This document shows positions 34,386 through 47,494 of a DNA stretch of 64,000 nucleotides, in pieces (within the stretch, counting starts at the first letter, position 1; every line of letters begins with the position of its first letter). The stretch comes from Epiperipatus broadwayi (Eukaryota > Onychophora > Udeonychophora > Euonychophora > Peripatidae), in assembly GCA_028023455.1 (NCBI GenBank), contig JAQFVV010006238.1:3606572-3670571 (forward strand). The letters run 5' to 3'. The notes beneath the pieces are model-generated. The model saw only the letters and a program-made list of their open reading frames with translations, was not told the origin of the DNA and made no database searches. The position numbers were made by a program, and so were the translations under genes.

Positions 34386-36760
34386 TAAGTTGCTATCTAT
34401 TGTAACAGTCAGATTTGTACCTTCATGTAACAAAACCTAGAGTCCAGGCAAAATACTTTAAAGTCAGTTGAATGGAATGATGAGATCATAGGTTTGACCA
34501 AGCTTCAACCTATTTGCCAATGCTCTATGTCTTCAAACCCCACAAAGGAAATTTCTGAGGTTACGCACGGGCCTTAATTTAATTTGCGAGCAGACTCTGA
34601 ACAGGGAGATACCCGAGACTCAAAATTTAACTAAACAATGAATAGCTAGAGAGTGACAAACTAACTTAAGGGTAAAATCAGTACTTAAAACTATAATTCA
34701 TATAAATATTAATTTACTAAATGAATTGGGATTGGAATTGGATCATGAGTAAGAAATGAAAACAAGAATTATACATGTTAAATATATGGGATCAGGTACA
34801 TGCAGGCATTACATAGAGATATGAGACTAAATTAAGTTACAGTGTAGCTCATCACAATATAATAAATAGATTTGTGTATGCGCGGTTAAGAAATTATGCC
34901 TATATCAGTTACTATGGCAAAATCTTATCCTTATATCATGGTTTGCTGATATTATAAGAGAATTTGCTAGCCAAAGACATATTAATAATTAGTGCTAATA
35001 TGGCTACTGTTTACACATATACTTTAAGATGTGAGCATATAACTAAGCTCGGGGATGATGCAGGTTCAATCTAATAATCAAAGATTTGTCAATTTCAGAA
35101 TAATGCTGAATAGTAAATTAATAAGGGAAAGAACTGGTTGCTTTAGATCAACATATATTGCTATACCACAGATCTACATATTAATAACATTTTGCAGTGT
35201 GGATGGGTTATTCATGGGATTCCATTTCAAAATATGCTGCACCCTAAGACTGAACAGCTTGCTACAATTAAAATAGGAACATTCTGAGTTCAGAAACTCA
35301 GATAGGCTTAATAAATAAGGTCTGGATCCTCATGCTCCAATTCTTAAAAATAGCTTTACTCGAACTAAGTGTATGGGGAAAGTCTCCACCATGAGCCCAT
35401 TAAAGGATATAGCAAGATGTTACGTATGCATTCATACTTTGTAAGAACACATCCGCAATGCGTAAAGTAAAATACAAACATGTATAAATTAAATTATGGT
35501 GTCTAAAAACAGATAGCTTCTATCTGTATAACTAATAGAACCCAGTTCCTAAAATAAGCATCATAATCATGCTCTAATTAAAGGACTAAAACTAAATTAT
35601 TAATCTAGTTTAATAGATACTCAATCTGCATCTCAAGTCAGATTTCACTAGGGAGGGGAAAGTAGTAATACATTAATAAATGGATCTCTAAAGTTATAAC
35701 TTATAACTCTAATTGTGCAAACCATACCAGATATTAAATAATATAAAAGTAAATCAGTTTATAATAATGAGCGCAGGGTGATCACTTGTTATTTCAACAT
35801 AATAGGATTTTGAAACAGCATGCTCACGATCTAAATAAGCATTATTAAAATCTATTAAAATGAAGATATCAATTATCATATCTTTGCTGAAAGTTGATCA
35901 AAATTAAAGGCGCTTGCTGTTCGAGACTTTTGGCATATCATAACATATAATAAGATAATTTTTAAGGAAATAAAATAGAATAATATATAGGCATAACTGC
36001 AGTAATAATAGATTTAAATAACAAATGGTTACAGTGTTATGATTTAGAATAGGTAAATTAAGGTTTACAGATGTAGTCTTAGGCAAGATTTATACAAGTT
36101 TTATATATTACTTTAGGAGAGAGTTTAAAGAGTAGATTTTGAACATTCATTTTACATTATAAGTTAGCTTTAAATAAATTTAAAGGTTTAAAGTTCATTT
36201 AGCTTTCTGCGATGTTCTGGAGGGTGTTACCTAATTTTTCGCATCTTGTTCTTGGGACACATCAGACAGCAGGTGTAGTAGTACTCTTTATCTCTGGATA
36301 GGCAGCATGAAGTAAGTTATCTTCTTGTGGCAGGCTGTCAGCAAGGATGTCTCCCATCTCCATGATGATGATGACCCACCAGTTGGTATGTAGGTTGGGA
36401 CTAGAGATCCTCATCTCCCCAGCAGGGAAACAGCAAATCTCACCCTCCTATTCTGTCATATCAAAATTTAAACTAGTGTGGAAAATTTTACAGAACAAGA
36501 TGATTAATAATAAAATATAGCCTATTTATATGATTGCAAGATCAGACTATAATTTGACAGCCAAATTATTATCTGTGCGTCAATCCATTAGCACCTTTTT
36601 AAGATTTTCAATTTTAATTTTCTAAAACCACTCAAACCTCTGTTCCAGTTTTCCAACAAGATGTTTTTAATTAATTTTGACTAATCCCTCAAGACCTAGC
36701 AATAGTTCCAGTAGGGTAGATCTTGTTTACAAGAAAATATATTTTGGGAAGAATATTACT
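34386..36760. other. Spacer of unknown origin
   Basis: Somewhat less AT-rich in places (34440-34640, 36200-36480). Open frames are short and have no recognisable domain. It may be an old, decayed insertion. Confidence 0.4.
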
Positions 36761-36764
36761 GCCA

Positions 36765-37650
36765 AAATTAAAATTTATTCTTTTATCCCATTCCTTACCA
36801 CTATAACACTCAACAATTCTTCTAACACAATCATCCCATATTTTGTACAAATACACTGATATAAATTCTTTATCCAAATCTTTTGCATACCACATTATCT
36901 TTCTCACCCATCTTGTTGCCTGCCCTTTACTCATAATCCAATTAAATACTATTTTGGCCATTCTTTTATTATCCATAAACTGCATTTTACCAAACATTTT
37001 CATTTTACTTTTTGCATCTCTCATATGAAAACTTGACCATCCCATTTCTCCTTGAATTGCCTCCCTTGCTGTCCATACATCTGCATCCAATGCATGTCTT
37101 CCTACTTCCCTTTTCTAAGTAATTTAATACCCTTTTATTAACACATAATGCATCATTACCATATGTTAATACTGCTACTGCAACTCCCTTCCATATAATT
37201 CTAGCTACATCATATTTATTACATGAAAACACTGTTAATTTCTTTATCAATCCCTTTTTTTTTTCTTTGCTTAATTTTTCTCCCATTCATCCAAATAATT
37301 TTTCTGATTACTTAAAATAATTCCCTATTCACTACACTTAACTTAATATCTCCCAATAAAAATTGTACATCTTCTCTTTCCCCAGTATTAACCATCATCA
37401 TATTTGATTTTTCTTCACTAAATTTAATTCCCATCTCTTTATCCACCCTTGCATATGTCTTCTGCATAACTTCCATATCTTCTCTTCTTTCTGCACACAA
37501 AAATATATATCATCTGCAAAAAAAAAAAAAAGACATGACAAAATATATACTCCCTTACCATCTATTAACGGTATCTCTATCCTTCTTCCTACTCTTTCTA
37601 TTGCTCTTTCCATTTCATTCAAATACAACCCAAACAAAATAGGTGACATA
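36765..37650 (-). mobile_element. LINE-B reverse transcriptase to post-RT region
   Basis: Minus strand. From 37649: SPILFGLYLNEMERAIERV, then the FADDI active site, here preceded by a poly-A (poly-F) expansion at 37518-37532, then EEKSNMMMVNTG, then (after frame changes) KLTVFSCNKYDVARIIWKGVAVAVLTYGNDAL and the IQGEMGWSSFHMRDAKSKMKMF block ending at about 36775. Frames break near 37400, 37290 and 37090. The C-terminal zinc-like part is missing. Confidence 0.75.
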
Positions 37651-37916
37651 GGGCCATCTGATGAGTATTGTTTTAGTTATTTTTCTTTATGGTTAATTAT
37701 GGCTGAAATGTGACCAGATTAAGAAACTCATTCTCTCATATGCCCTTTTTATGCAATAATTTAATTGGTTATTGATGTACAGAAATTTTTTTAAATATCT
37801 GTTAATTCTATTGTAGAGTCATCTATTATAAACTTGAGTAATCAATGGGTAGCAGGTACTAGTGCTATATTTTACATTTCTGTCCCGGCTATTGATTGAT
37901 TACTAAAGCTTACAAT

Positions 37917-38087
37917 AGATGGCTCTGCAGTAGAATAAAGAGAATTAATATTTGTTCCTAAAAGTGTAGAGTTAGATGGCTCTGCAGTAGAATAAAGAGA
38001 ATTAATATTTGTTCCTAAAAGTGTACAGTTAGATGGCTCTGCAGTAGAATAAAGATAATTAATATTTGTTCCTAAAAATGTACAGTT
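37917..38087 (-). repeat. 3 x 57-bp tandem repeat, in frame
   Basis: Three exact-length units (37917-37973, 37974-38030, 38031-38087) differ at only a few bases. The period is a multiple of three, and the minus strand stays open for 112 codons (38210-37872), giving a 19-residue repeat NCTLLGTNINSLYSTAEPS. I recognise no domain; the frame may be open by chance. Confidence 0.85.
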
Positions 38088-38099
38088 ATATTGAATGTA

Positions 38100-38814
38100 C
38101 ATAGAATAAGTCTTGTAATGTTTTGTAAATGTTTTCAGATAAGGAGACTTTTTTTTTCTCTCGGTAATTATATGGTAACTCTTTACTCCCCAGGAAAATA
38201 TTTTGCACATTGAGTTAACTTCTTTTTTTTCATCTAACGAGATAAGTTGGTTTGATTATTATTTGCACGCATGTATTTACACGTACATGCAAATAATAAA
38301 CCGAGGTGTATGTAGAATTATTTTATTTTGATAAGAAAAATGTTTTATAAATGTTTGGAAATAGAATAAGAAGGGAAAAAGTTTGAAGGCCATTTAACCG
38401 CATGATTGATTCAAATTAGTTAGGAATGCTAACAATACAAATTGTAAGAGGAATTGTATAGAAATCTAATTTTCCTTAACTAGCTCTGAATTTGTTTCCT
38501 GTTTCTTCAATCTGATTTATAATAAACACTGGAAAAATCGAGCGTCATTACTACTAATTTTATTGAAGTTTTAGGTCTTTTTTCATTTATATGATAAGAT
38601 TAGAATCCTTTTTTTCTTTTTATTGCAGATATTTTGTTCTAATATTTGTACGGAATTTATTTTCACTATTGAAAAATAAGAGAATAAAATAGTGGTTTAA
38701 CAAAAATATTTACGATCTAATTTATGTTTTAGGGTGGGGGTGGGTAGGAAATAAATTATGGCTATTGATTATTTACTGTCTGGTAGATATTAATATATAA
38801 TTATAACTTCAATA
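38100..38814. other. Spacer, nothing recognised
   Basis: AT-rich; no gene was seen. Confidence 0.5.
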
Positions 38815-39300
38815 GATGTGATGTGATGTACTGTAGCTTCTTCTTAAACGAAGTCAAGAATCTCTCAGCAATTATACTAAGAGAAACTTGTTAGCTACTT
38901 AATTTTACATTCCCCAGTCTAAGTTTTCCCATATTCTGCTCCATACCATTTCCACAACATAATCTTTGTTAACTCTATAGCCTTTATATCTAAATCCCCC
39001 TTATCTTTTCCAAACCCAGCATAAAAACCAATAATCTACTTTCTGTATAATCACTTTTTTCATATTTATTTTTCCATAACTTCATTATATGTGCACTTTC
39101 TGTTTTCAAGCATTTACATTCAATTAACAGATGCCTAATATTTTCTATTCCTTCCTTACACAATTTACAGATTAAATCACCCATATTTTTCCATTTACAT
39201 GTATATTCTCTTGTTGCTAAAGATCCTGTTCGAGCCTTAAACAATAAACTACTTTCCTTACTATTATCATATAGTAACTCACACCTAATATTCTGTTTAT
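38815..39300 (-). mobile_element. LINE-B C-terminal fragment
   Basis: Minus strand. FKARTGSLATREYTCKWKN then CKLCKEGIENIRHLLIEC (C-x2-C...H-x4-C) and SDYTESRLLVFMLGLEK, with the same (TCACA)n-like tail at 38815-38832 as the other copies. One of three copies of this 3' end. Confidence 0.8.
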
Positions 39301-39379
39301 ATATATATTTAAATTCCTTTTATACCCAGTATAAAGCGCCTTCTACTAAGCTTATTGCAAAGTAAGGGACTATTCCATA

Positions 39380-39580
39380 TACATTGTGTCCCAGTGAAAA
39401 GGGAACTGATTGTCTCTTCTAGCTGCCTGAAACGTTATATGCGAGTAAATACATTTTATATAGTAATATAGTTTTCATATTCACCACAGAAATTTTAAGG
39501 TGCTAATATATCTGAATCATGAATTACAATATGAGATGTGATGTGTTTGTATCTTAGTTCATAATGGAATGACATGCTAA
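39380..39580 (+). repeat. Repeat-G copy, left
   Basis: Same order of blocks as 19365-19570. An inverted partial copy at about 40320-40420 lies beyond the hAT MITE. Confidence 0.5.
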
Positions 39581-39743
39581 CCAAATTTTGTTTTAAATTG
39601 AGAAAAATTTCTTTAGAAATGTTTGAAGTGATTCAGTCTGTGAATAATAATGAATCCATGAGTACATCAACATTTTCCAGTAGTTTGCAAGATTTCGTAA
39701 TGGCGGGAAAAGCATTTAAAATGATCCCAAAGGTTACATACAC

Positions 39744-40219
39744 TTGGGGTGGCCAAGAAATCGATCATGATCCACCGGTTGATCGCAAAGCCAATTTTGG
39801 TCGATCGCAAGGCCAATTTGGCAAGAACTATCATGTAACAAGTGAAGCAAATTAAGTCAAGATTTTCAAGTTTTTTTGTTATTTTTGTTTTTGTTCTAAA
39901 TTTTTTTTCCAATTCTAGATAGGTGAGACTTTTTAGTCCACTAAGTCTTATCATTATTGAAAATATTTTTTTTAATCTTGACTTAATGCTAATTTGAATT
40001 AATAAATATTGTTAATAATTACATATGTTGCTTTAATTCCCCTGGACATGAGTTTTTTGGCCTGTTAAATAATTGTTATTTTTTACTAGGTAGCTATATA
40101 AAAATAGTATGTATTTCACACATCCCTCCACTTAGATTATGCCTATGACAACAAGTCGATCGCAACATATTTTTAAAATAAAAAGTAGATCTTATGAACA
40201 CAAAAGTTGGCCACCCCTG
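39744..40219. mobile_element. Non-autonomous hAT element, 476 bp
   Basis: Termini TTGGGGTGGCCAA and TTGGCCACCCCTG are inverted copies of a CAGGGGTGGCC-type hAT end. They are flanked by an 8-bp duplication with one mismatch (ACATACAC at 39736-39743, ATATACAC at 40220-40227). Subterminal GATC-rich sequence (CGATCATGATCCACCGGTTGATCGC) and GTAGATC near the right end fit this group. No transposase is encoded; the 93-codon frame crossing the left end is chance. Mobilised in trans by a hAT transposase. Confidence 0.8.
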
Positions 40220-40420
40220 ATATACACAGTCACATTTCATGTTATAATCCAGACAGTGCTAATGTATTATAATTTTTGTTGTGAATAGCTAAGCTATAAA
40301 TACTAATAATACGTGCATTGATTCATAAATGGTGGTTGAAGCAACTTGGAGAGAGAACCAATCACTTTTTCACTAGAAAACATTATGTACTAATTCATAT
40401 ATTAGAAATTTCAAACTGTT

Positions 40421-42135
40421 TAATATAATCAAATATTATTGAATAACTTTATATTGGTGCATTAAAAATAGATATTAAATATATCCTGCCTCCATTTTGT
40501 TTACTTAATACACTGTTCATTTAGTTTTATATATGTCCCTTCAAATCATCAATATAAGTTCTGTTGCAGACATGATCCTATCATTCTTTCCCCATCTCTT
40601 CCATAATATACATTTTCCATACCTATTACTAAAGGTTCTTCGATAATCAAGAAATTTCTGCTCATGATTTTATCTAAACTCATAATTCCATTTGTATTAC
40701 TCTTTATCTTACTTACTCTTCAATCAACATTACCATCCAATGGTAATACAATAAATGAGAATTATTAAGCACCTTAACGTTAATACAGTATTTCAATAAT
40801 TCTTCAGCGGTAATATCGGGTAAATAGGCTTCAACCTCACAATTAAATGATAAAGAAGTTGTTAAGGTACACATAAACATTTGACATCTCTCAAAATTAA
40901 TATTTTTTAAATTTTTTATCTTTTTTTATATATCCTACTTTTTGTAATCTGTGCATTATAATATATTCAACTTTTATATCCAGAATTGCATTAAATTCTT
41001 ACCAAACTATTCATAATATCATATTTTGTGTTCATGTTATAATGGTTCATATTTTGATAAATATAATCCATAAGTTGAAAATTTTTTTTCTTATACTTTT
41101 GATTTCTTCTTTTTCTATCAAATCTTTGTTTGATATAAGTCCTTCACTTGTTTTTAGGAATATCACCAGATGGCACATTTATACAATAAAGAAGCAATAA
41201 TTTATTTGCATAATTGTATTATCTGGTGTAATACTAATTTCATTTTTTATCTCTTCATTTTTTAAAATTTTGCCAAAAAAGGAATACATTCATATTATAT
41301 TATTTGATAATTGTGTTTTCTATATTTGTAAATTTCATACAACACAATGCAGGTATACCTTTGTATTCTTTTTTTTTTGGTACTTTTTTATTATTACTCG
41401 GGTGAAGTATTATTCTACATTTGTGATGTGTTTTAAATAACAACTTCTATGGATGAGTGGACAAATTTAATCAATAAAATTTGTCTGCAGATCTCATGGA
41501 AGCATTTTTTAAAGATATTGCAAACTTAGAATAATGTCACCCCAGAGTAATACATCATACCACGTGTGATACCAAACATGAAATCTAAAAAAAATATATG
41601 GAGAGATATATTCATTGTGGGAAGAGGCAAAAACACATTACAATACTAAATAAAACAGGTAGTTGTGATTTTTTAATGTGGCACTTTGTAAGAGTTTTTA
41701 TTATGACCTTTTATGACATTGCAAACATCCTTCCCTTCCCTAGCATAATATGTCACTTTGTGCCATCATAATCACACAGAATGTGCAATACAAACTTTAA
41801 ATCTTAAAAAAAAAAAAAAATCTTATTTCCAATGATAGAGAGATATATTTATTATGGAAAAAGAATCCTGAAACATTTTTTAAATGGCGAACTCTAACAT
41901 AAAGTTTTAGCTTTACGTTTTTTTTTAAACTTAAAAAAATGGCGAACTGTAAGATAAAGTTTTAGCTTTATTTAAAAATGGTGAACTGTAAATTTAACCA
42001 TATATATATATTTAAAAAAACATATAAAGTTTTAACAAAAAAAAAAAACCATACAAATATATAAAGTTTTAGCTGTAAATTTATTTTTAAATATAAAATC
42101 GTATTACTTACAAATAATGCGAGAGATGCATTATA
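40421..42135. other. Spacer, with small tandem segment
   Basis: AT-rich. At 41883-42000 the string AATGG(C/T)GAACT(G/C)TAA and AAAGTTTTAGCTTTA recurs two to three times. No gene was seen. Confidence 0.5.
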
Positions 42136-42139
42136 TTGT

Positions 42140-42965
42140 GGAGGAGGGGGAGGTCACAGTGGTGGACTGAACTATTTAATATGTTTCAAAATGGAAATGA
42201 AAGGGTCAATTTGTTTATGTACTTGCCTCCACATGAATTTGGCCAAATACGAATTGAGATGATGATGCACAGTTCCTATTTGTTTTTTATTCTACCATTT
42301 GACCAAACCCCACAGTCTTTCTATATTTTGTGCATGAACATTGGTTTTTGAGTTGATGAAGTTATAGCTATGATTAACTCAAAAAGTGATCATACCTAGC
42401 AGTTTGCAATTCCTCTGTTTGGAAGGCTTTCCCACAATTAGAGTAAATTGTAGACCCTTCTTCCACATTCTCTTTGATGACTTGCATGAAAGTGATCTCT
42501 ATCTTGTTGGGGAATTTTCACTGTAAAGCATTCATCCATCTCCCTACAGAACCCACCAAAGACCCACTGCTCTGGAAGTATTCTGCTGACCTGGTTCTTC
42601 TGCTTAGTAAAGAGGCTTTTATCAATTTCAACAACATTGTCTGGATCTCCAATTTTGTGTTTCTCTAAGGCTAATAAGGTCCGTTTACCATCTGCGCATA
42701 GGTAGTTGTTCCAGTCCATTATGGTTTGGCAGCCATTTCATGCTGGTCTTTGCACCATTAAATGCATGCCAATTATTATGATCATCTGTAAATGAATCTT
42801 AGCACAGTGACAAACTTCATTTTGGAGCCTTTAAATCATATTCTCTTATGAATGGCCACTTTCTTCAGGCAATTTATTGTGTGACAACACCATTGCTTAT
42901 CAGAAGTATGAATGCAAATCTTTATATCTTAGCTATTATTGCACATTTTATGATGGCAGAAGTCC
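42140..42965 (-). pseudogene. Merlin-type (ISXO2-like) transposase, broken
   Basis: Minus strand, N to C: a WCCHTINC...HKRISFKGSKM-like N-terminal zinc region (about 42930-42820, out of frame); EIDKSLFTKQKN with the first catalytic Asp; EQWVFGGFCREMDECF (all in 42719-42438); then, after frameshifts, a STIYSNCGKAF-like piece for the second Asp region (about 42450-42410; the Asp reads as Asn here), YDHFL, NIERLWGLVKW with the catalytic Glu (about 42310), and HLNSYLAKFMWRQVHKQIDPF (42270-42200). This is the order of the DDE Merlin family, related to bacterial IS1016/ISXO2 transposases, which cut and paste DNA. Dead: several stops and frameshifts. No terminal repeats were identified. Confidence 0.8.
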
Positions 42966-44495
42966 ATATTTCCGGAAGAAATTGACTGAATCCTTTTACT
43001 CATTTTATTAAAAATCACAAAAGCACAAGTAAAAAGAACAACATGATAGCACAAAATCACTAAAAGTAAAAACAGCAACGGGTCAATACATTTTAGAACT
43101 TGGTGATATGTATATATGTGAAAAGTTGGTAATGGGTATATATTTGACATGGATTAATCATGCCAAGATTTTTGGATGAAATGACATCATAAATGGAAAC
43201 TTTGAATTATTATTATGAGATGCAAATGTCACCAGAGTAATATGTCATGGCAGATATAATAGCACAGTACATTTTTTTATAAAGATAGAATCCTTATTAA
43301 TTTGAGTACCTATTCAAAAACTTATAGTATGGAACCAAAAATTCCAAATGATCTTTAACATTTACAATATATATATATAGTTAATTTGTACACACATTTA
43401 CAGAGAAATTTAAAAAAATTCTGGGCATAATTATAAATTCATAAATCTAATTGTAGTCAGCTATATTGTCCTTATCTTAAACCAGTAATTTTGTTTAATT
43501 TATGAGTAAAACTATGATTAATCTTTAAAAAAGATTACATTGAATTGTTAAGTGAAAAGTGGACTTAATATTTTAAACAAGGAATTAAAAAGCAACGGAA
43601 TTAATTAATAAAAGATGATTTATTCTGATTGTACTGATATAAAAATAAACCTATATTTTATTTTAAAATTTTAAATTATTTTTAATACATTTAAACAGTA
43701 CAGTGAAGCCAATATTCACTACTTCAGTATACAATATCCAAAAAATTTGTAGATAAACAGAAAAATGCAATTAAAAGAAAATAGAAAGATGAAAATTTAT
43801 AAATTTTACAAATGACTGCAGCCATATTTTTGTCTTGAAGTATTATATGTGAGATTGTTTATTAATATCATTCATTCAGGTTACATGAAAGTATAATTTA
43901 TGATTCACTTTTTACTTTTCACAATATGATACAATATTTTGAATAATAAAATATAAAATTTAAGAAGACATTTTTTTAAAGTGATAAAATAAACAATCTT
44001 GAACTATGGCAGAAAGCTTAAAGTTGAAGTTGAATAGACAATTTAAAATGCACAATGGTAATAGGGATAACTATATAAAACTTTTTGTTATATTTTGTAA
44101 GATTTAATTTTCATTTAGTTTGCTTACCTTTTTATTGTTCCTTCAATAGTGAAATTATTGTTATCTTTTTATCATTTTTGCTATGGTCTAGTAAAGTAGT
44201 TAGAAAATTAATTAATGTAGAATAAAAAAAGGTATTCCAATGACAAAGTAGTTCTGAATATGGAATGATTAAATCACCAATATGTGACTTTTTATGTTGA
44301 TTATTAGGATAAATCTGTTTATGGTTTTAAAAGTTCTATTTTAGTTGTAACTAAAATTGAACATCCAAATTTGTATGTAATTAATTTAGTTGTATTTTTA
44401 CACTTACAGTTTTGATTTTGTTTTATTTTTTCTGCTTAAATGATTAATTTGGATAATACTTTAAGCTGAGTGCTTGGAACAGATTTTCATTTTCA
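42966..44495. other. Spacer, nothing recognised
   Basis: AT-rich; no domain-bearing frame. Confidence 0.5.
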
Positions 44496-44499
44496 TGAT

Positions 44500-45005
44500 A
44501 CATGATGAAGGTCTCTCCAAGCTTAATTCATTTCTCTGATCTTTAGCCTCCTTTCTCCACATCACATCAGCAAACTTTCTTATTTCATCCATTTATCTCG
44601 CATGTAAATGTTCTACAATCTCCTGGCATTCATTTCTCCATTTACTATTTTCTTTAGCAATATATCCAGTCCAGCTTCATTTCAGTCTTTTAATTCTTTT
44701 ATACTTATTTATTGTCTCACCCATGTATTTCATTTTCAATCCCTTTTTGTTATTCTTAATATATATCTTTCCATACTTTGATGAGCACAGTCTGAAGTCT
44801 CTGTCATCCTCTTCTGTGAAATCTCCAAATCTCAAATCCATAAACAAATCCTGGTAAAAAATATTTATTAAAAGTTTTTCTTTCCAAATATATTGCCGTA
44901 TACCTTTTCATTATTAAGCTATCTCCTTCAAAAGCACTCCAACCAAGTTTAATTCTATGAATAATTTTATCTATTACATTTTCATCTGTATTAATAATCA
45001 CATGG
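44500..45005 (-). mobile_element. LINE-A C-terminal fragment
   Basis: Minus strand; matches 30000-30540 block by block (3' terminus, GHI-like, KIKRLK, SETW and IKLGWSAF parts) but with many indels. Truncated at 45005, where sequence similarity stops abruptly. Confidence 0.75.
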
Positions 45006-45399
45006 GAATAAATATGACTAGTATATATAGGTAATACACAATAAATGATCTTTTGGAACCAATTAAATTCACTGTAGAAGATTCCACTGCACAATGATTG
45101 ATTTAAAGATATAAGACATGGAATTTGATTGGCCAGTGATTATTGAGGAATTCCTGCACAGGCAGACCGTGGCTCGTAATTACAATTTATGGGAGGGTTG
45201 GTTCACAAAAATTTTAGCCATTATTTTAATATTGTATAAAATGAAACAAACATAGAAAAAGAACAATTTATACATAAACTTGATAAAATCCTGAGTAAGT
45301 ATTAGATCTGCTGTGACTGAAACTACTTCAGAAACAAATCTGTAAATAAACATCGAATTACACTCATTTACGATCTTCTATAAATAACTGAAACACAGG

Positions 45400-45852
45400 C
45401 TTATTATACACCTGTGTGTCTATATATGTAATATACGGTATATGAGCACAGACTTTCAGAATGACCCATCACTCTCCACTCTATCTAATATCACTGATAC
45501 ACTCAAGCACATATATGCTGTGAAGATAAATAATCACCAATATACGTATTTCATGCTAAACCAGCAATCATCAGTTGGTCCAGATTATCATCTCCCACAC
45601 ATATATACTATAAGTGCTCAGATATATATTAAGATAGACAATCTTCCTACTTTAATGGACAGGCTCCAATCTGCTACACCCTCCAACTCTTCAACCATCC
45701 ATCCAATTGAAAATCTGATGATGGAATGCTCAAAGGCCACCCTGAGTCCGAGATTCTCGTCACACCCATGTTGACCTAAAGTCAATCTGAACCCCACATG
45801 TACAGGACATAATCCATTAATACATGTGCAAGAATGGGCAGACATCTCTAAA
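45400..45852 (-). mobile_element. Ribozyme-bearing retroelement unit, copy 2
   Basis: Single, nearly full unit of the hammerhead family, minus strand. In RNA sense it starts near GAGATGTCTGCCCATTC, passes GGTCAACATGGGTGTGAC and TTTGAGCATTCCATCATCAG, reaches HHR-3, then runs to TAGAGTGGAGAGTGATGGGTC and the tail. It matches 15134-15623 along its length. The frame at 45618-45845 is not shared with the other copy, so I do not call it coding. Confidence 0.8.
45530..45588 (-). ncRNA. Type I hammerhead ribozyme HHR-3, best core
   Basis: Minus strand, 5' to 3': ATAATC, bulge TGG, ACCAA, core CUGAUGA (45574-45568, perfect), stem II TGCT/AGCA with loop GGTTT, GAAA (45552-45549, perfect), a 3-bp stem III with a 2-nt loop (AUA-CG-UAU), H17 = A (45541), then TTGGT and GATTAT. 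Cleavage is predicted between 45541 and 45540. The only defect is the stem II closing pair (10.1/11.1), which is U.U here instead of G-C, so activity may be reduced. Confidence 0.85.
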
Positions 45853-46305
45853 GGAAAATAAATTATTTTTTACCTCATTATTACATAATCTTCTGATTGG
45901 GATAAACTTGTTACGGAAAATCTTACTTTAACATTTTAAACTATGCTGTAATGTTATGCAAAAATGCCGGCACAAAGAAATGGAAGCTTTCGTTTCTATT
46001 TTGTAGGACATCAAAAGGTTCAGTCTATCCCAGGGATTGCTCATTATTTTGATTTGAAAAAATGTGGTCATCATTGTAAGGTAAATACTTTTTCTCCCCT
46101 TTTTTAAAACAACATTTTAGGTCGCTATTTGTCTGAAGATTCCGTGCAGATATTATTTTATTAGATTATTGTTAGAATAATTATCGCTAGATGAACACTG
46201 CTGTAATATTTACCTCCTTTACTTACTAATAGCCTAAATTGTTTCATTTCAAGTTTGATCCATTCATCTAAAAATGAACTCCATTATTGTTTTACTTTGC
46301 TGCTT
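45853..46305. other. Spacer, nothing recognised
   Basis: AT-rich; no gene was seen. Confidence 0.5.
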
Positions 46306-46308
46306 AAG

Positions 46309-46650
46309 GATTATATAATGCACAAATAGAAAGAAACAAAGATAAAAAGACCCTTTAAGTCATTATATTGAATGTTATCAAATGTAAAGAGAGGGTCAGC
46401 ACTTGGTGAGTGAGAATGTTCACTCTATCTATTACTAGCATGCAGGTTCTTATCTCAGACATCATATGCACACAACAGCCAAACACCACGTTGCTGGAAC
46501 TATAATGCAGACAGTTCTATGCAAGGATTTTGGTATTTTTTTTTTAACTAGGGGATGACTACTGTCATTAAGCTTGAGGATTATATAATGCACAAGGCAC
46601 AAGTATTTAAAGAAAAAAAGAGAAAAGACTCATTGTGAATGTTATAAGGG
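46309..46650. repeat. ~75-bp direct repeats
   Basis: GGATTATATAATGCACAA followed by an A/G-rich tract and a TCATT...GAATGTTAT end occurs at about 46309-46380 and again at 46579-46648. The ~200 bp between contain GGTGAGTGAGAATGTTCACT and AGGTTCTTATCTC, possibly a SINE-like insert. Confidence 0.5.
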
Positions 46651-47490
46651 GTGCTGCAGTTCTGCAGTGCTTATACACGAGCCACCACTGTATACAAATG
46701 AACCTCTTTTTCATAATTTTTTCAATCAGTAATGCTCTGCTTTCATTTCAAACCTTTGTTAATCATTGTAGCTTTTATATTTCTATAAATCATCATCATT
46801 TCTATATTTTATTATATGTTTTACATGAAATTGCTCATAAGAATTGTTCAATGGCTGTAGCCACTTACAAATGAGCATTACAATTGCAATTCCAAAAAAA
46901 GGAGAGAAAGAGAGAAAATGTTTTAGAAATGATTTTTGCAATGATTATATAAACCAATCTGTAAAACACAAATTCATGCATATATATAGAACATGTTGTT
47001 CCATTTTTCTGCATACTTGAAATTTTATAATGTTTTTTTAGTGTCTTCATCAGAAAACATTTTTTTCTGAAATACTTCAACACCATATCTAATTGTAGCT
47101 CTCCAATATATTCTATTTTTGACCATATCTTCCCAGTGGAAACAATTGACATTGATCTTCTTTAGAGAGCATTTGAGATAATTCTTATAATTTAGGATTT
47201 ATCTTTTCTATGAAACCCAAGATTATGTTTACCATAAAACATTCTCTTAGGAAGTCTTCCATTGTTTATTTATTTTACTATCTAATTCAGTGAAGGTGTG
47301 ATTTTACAATAATGGACTGAATAGCACCACACCAACAAGCTGAAAAGCATATTGATGGGTTTTATGATCTTGCTATTGTGGTTTTAAAGTTTTATGGAGC
47401 ATCATTAAATGAATCTTTTCTCAATTTATATTATGCTGTTAGGTTGTCCAAGCTTCATCTCTGTATAATATATTAGATAAAATAAGACAT
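46651..47490. other. Spacer, partly repeated at 26990-27600
   Basis: Shares ordered blocks with 26990-27400 (for example GTTTACCATAAAA and GAAGTCTT). No coding sequence. Confidence 0.45.
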
Positions 47491-47494
47491 AGAT

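Noticed and set aside
37655-37700. CATCTGATGAGTATTG resembling a hammerhead core
   Set aside because: No GAAA element or closing stems follow.
39574-39855. 93-codon open frame
   Set aside because: Runs from unique sequence into the hAT MITE terminus; no domain, and opposed by an equally long frame.
45618-45845. 75-codon open frame in the ribozyme repeat
   Set aside because: Not conserved in the homologous unit at 15134-15623; the unit is non-coding.
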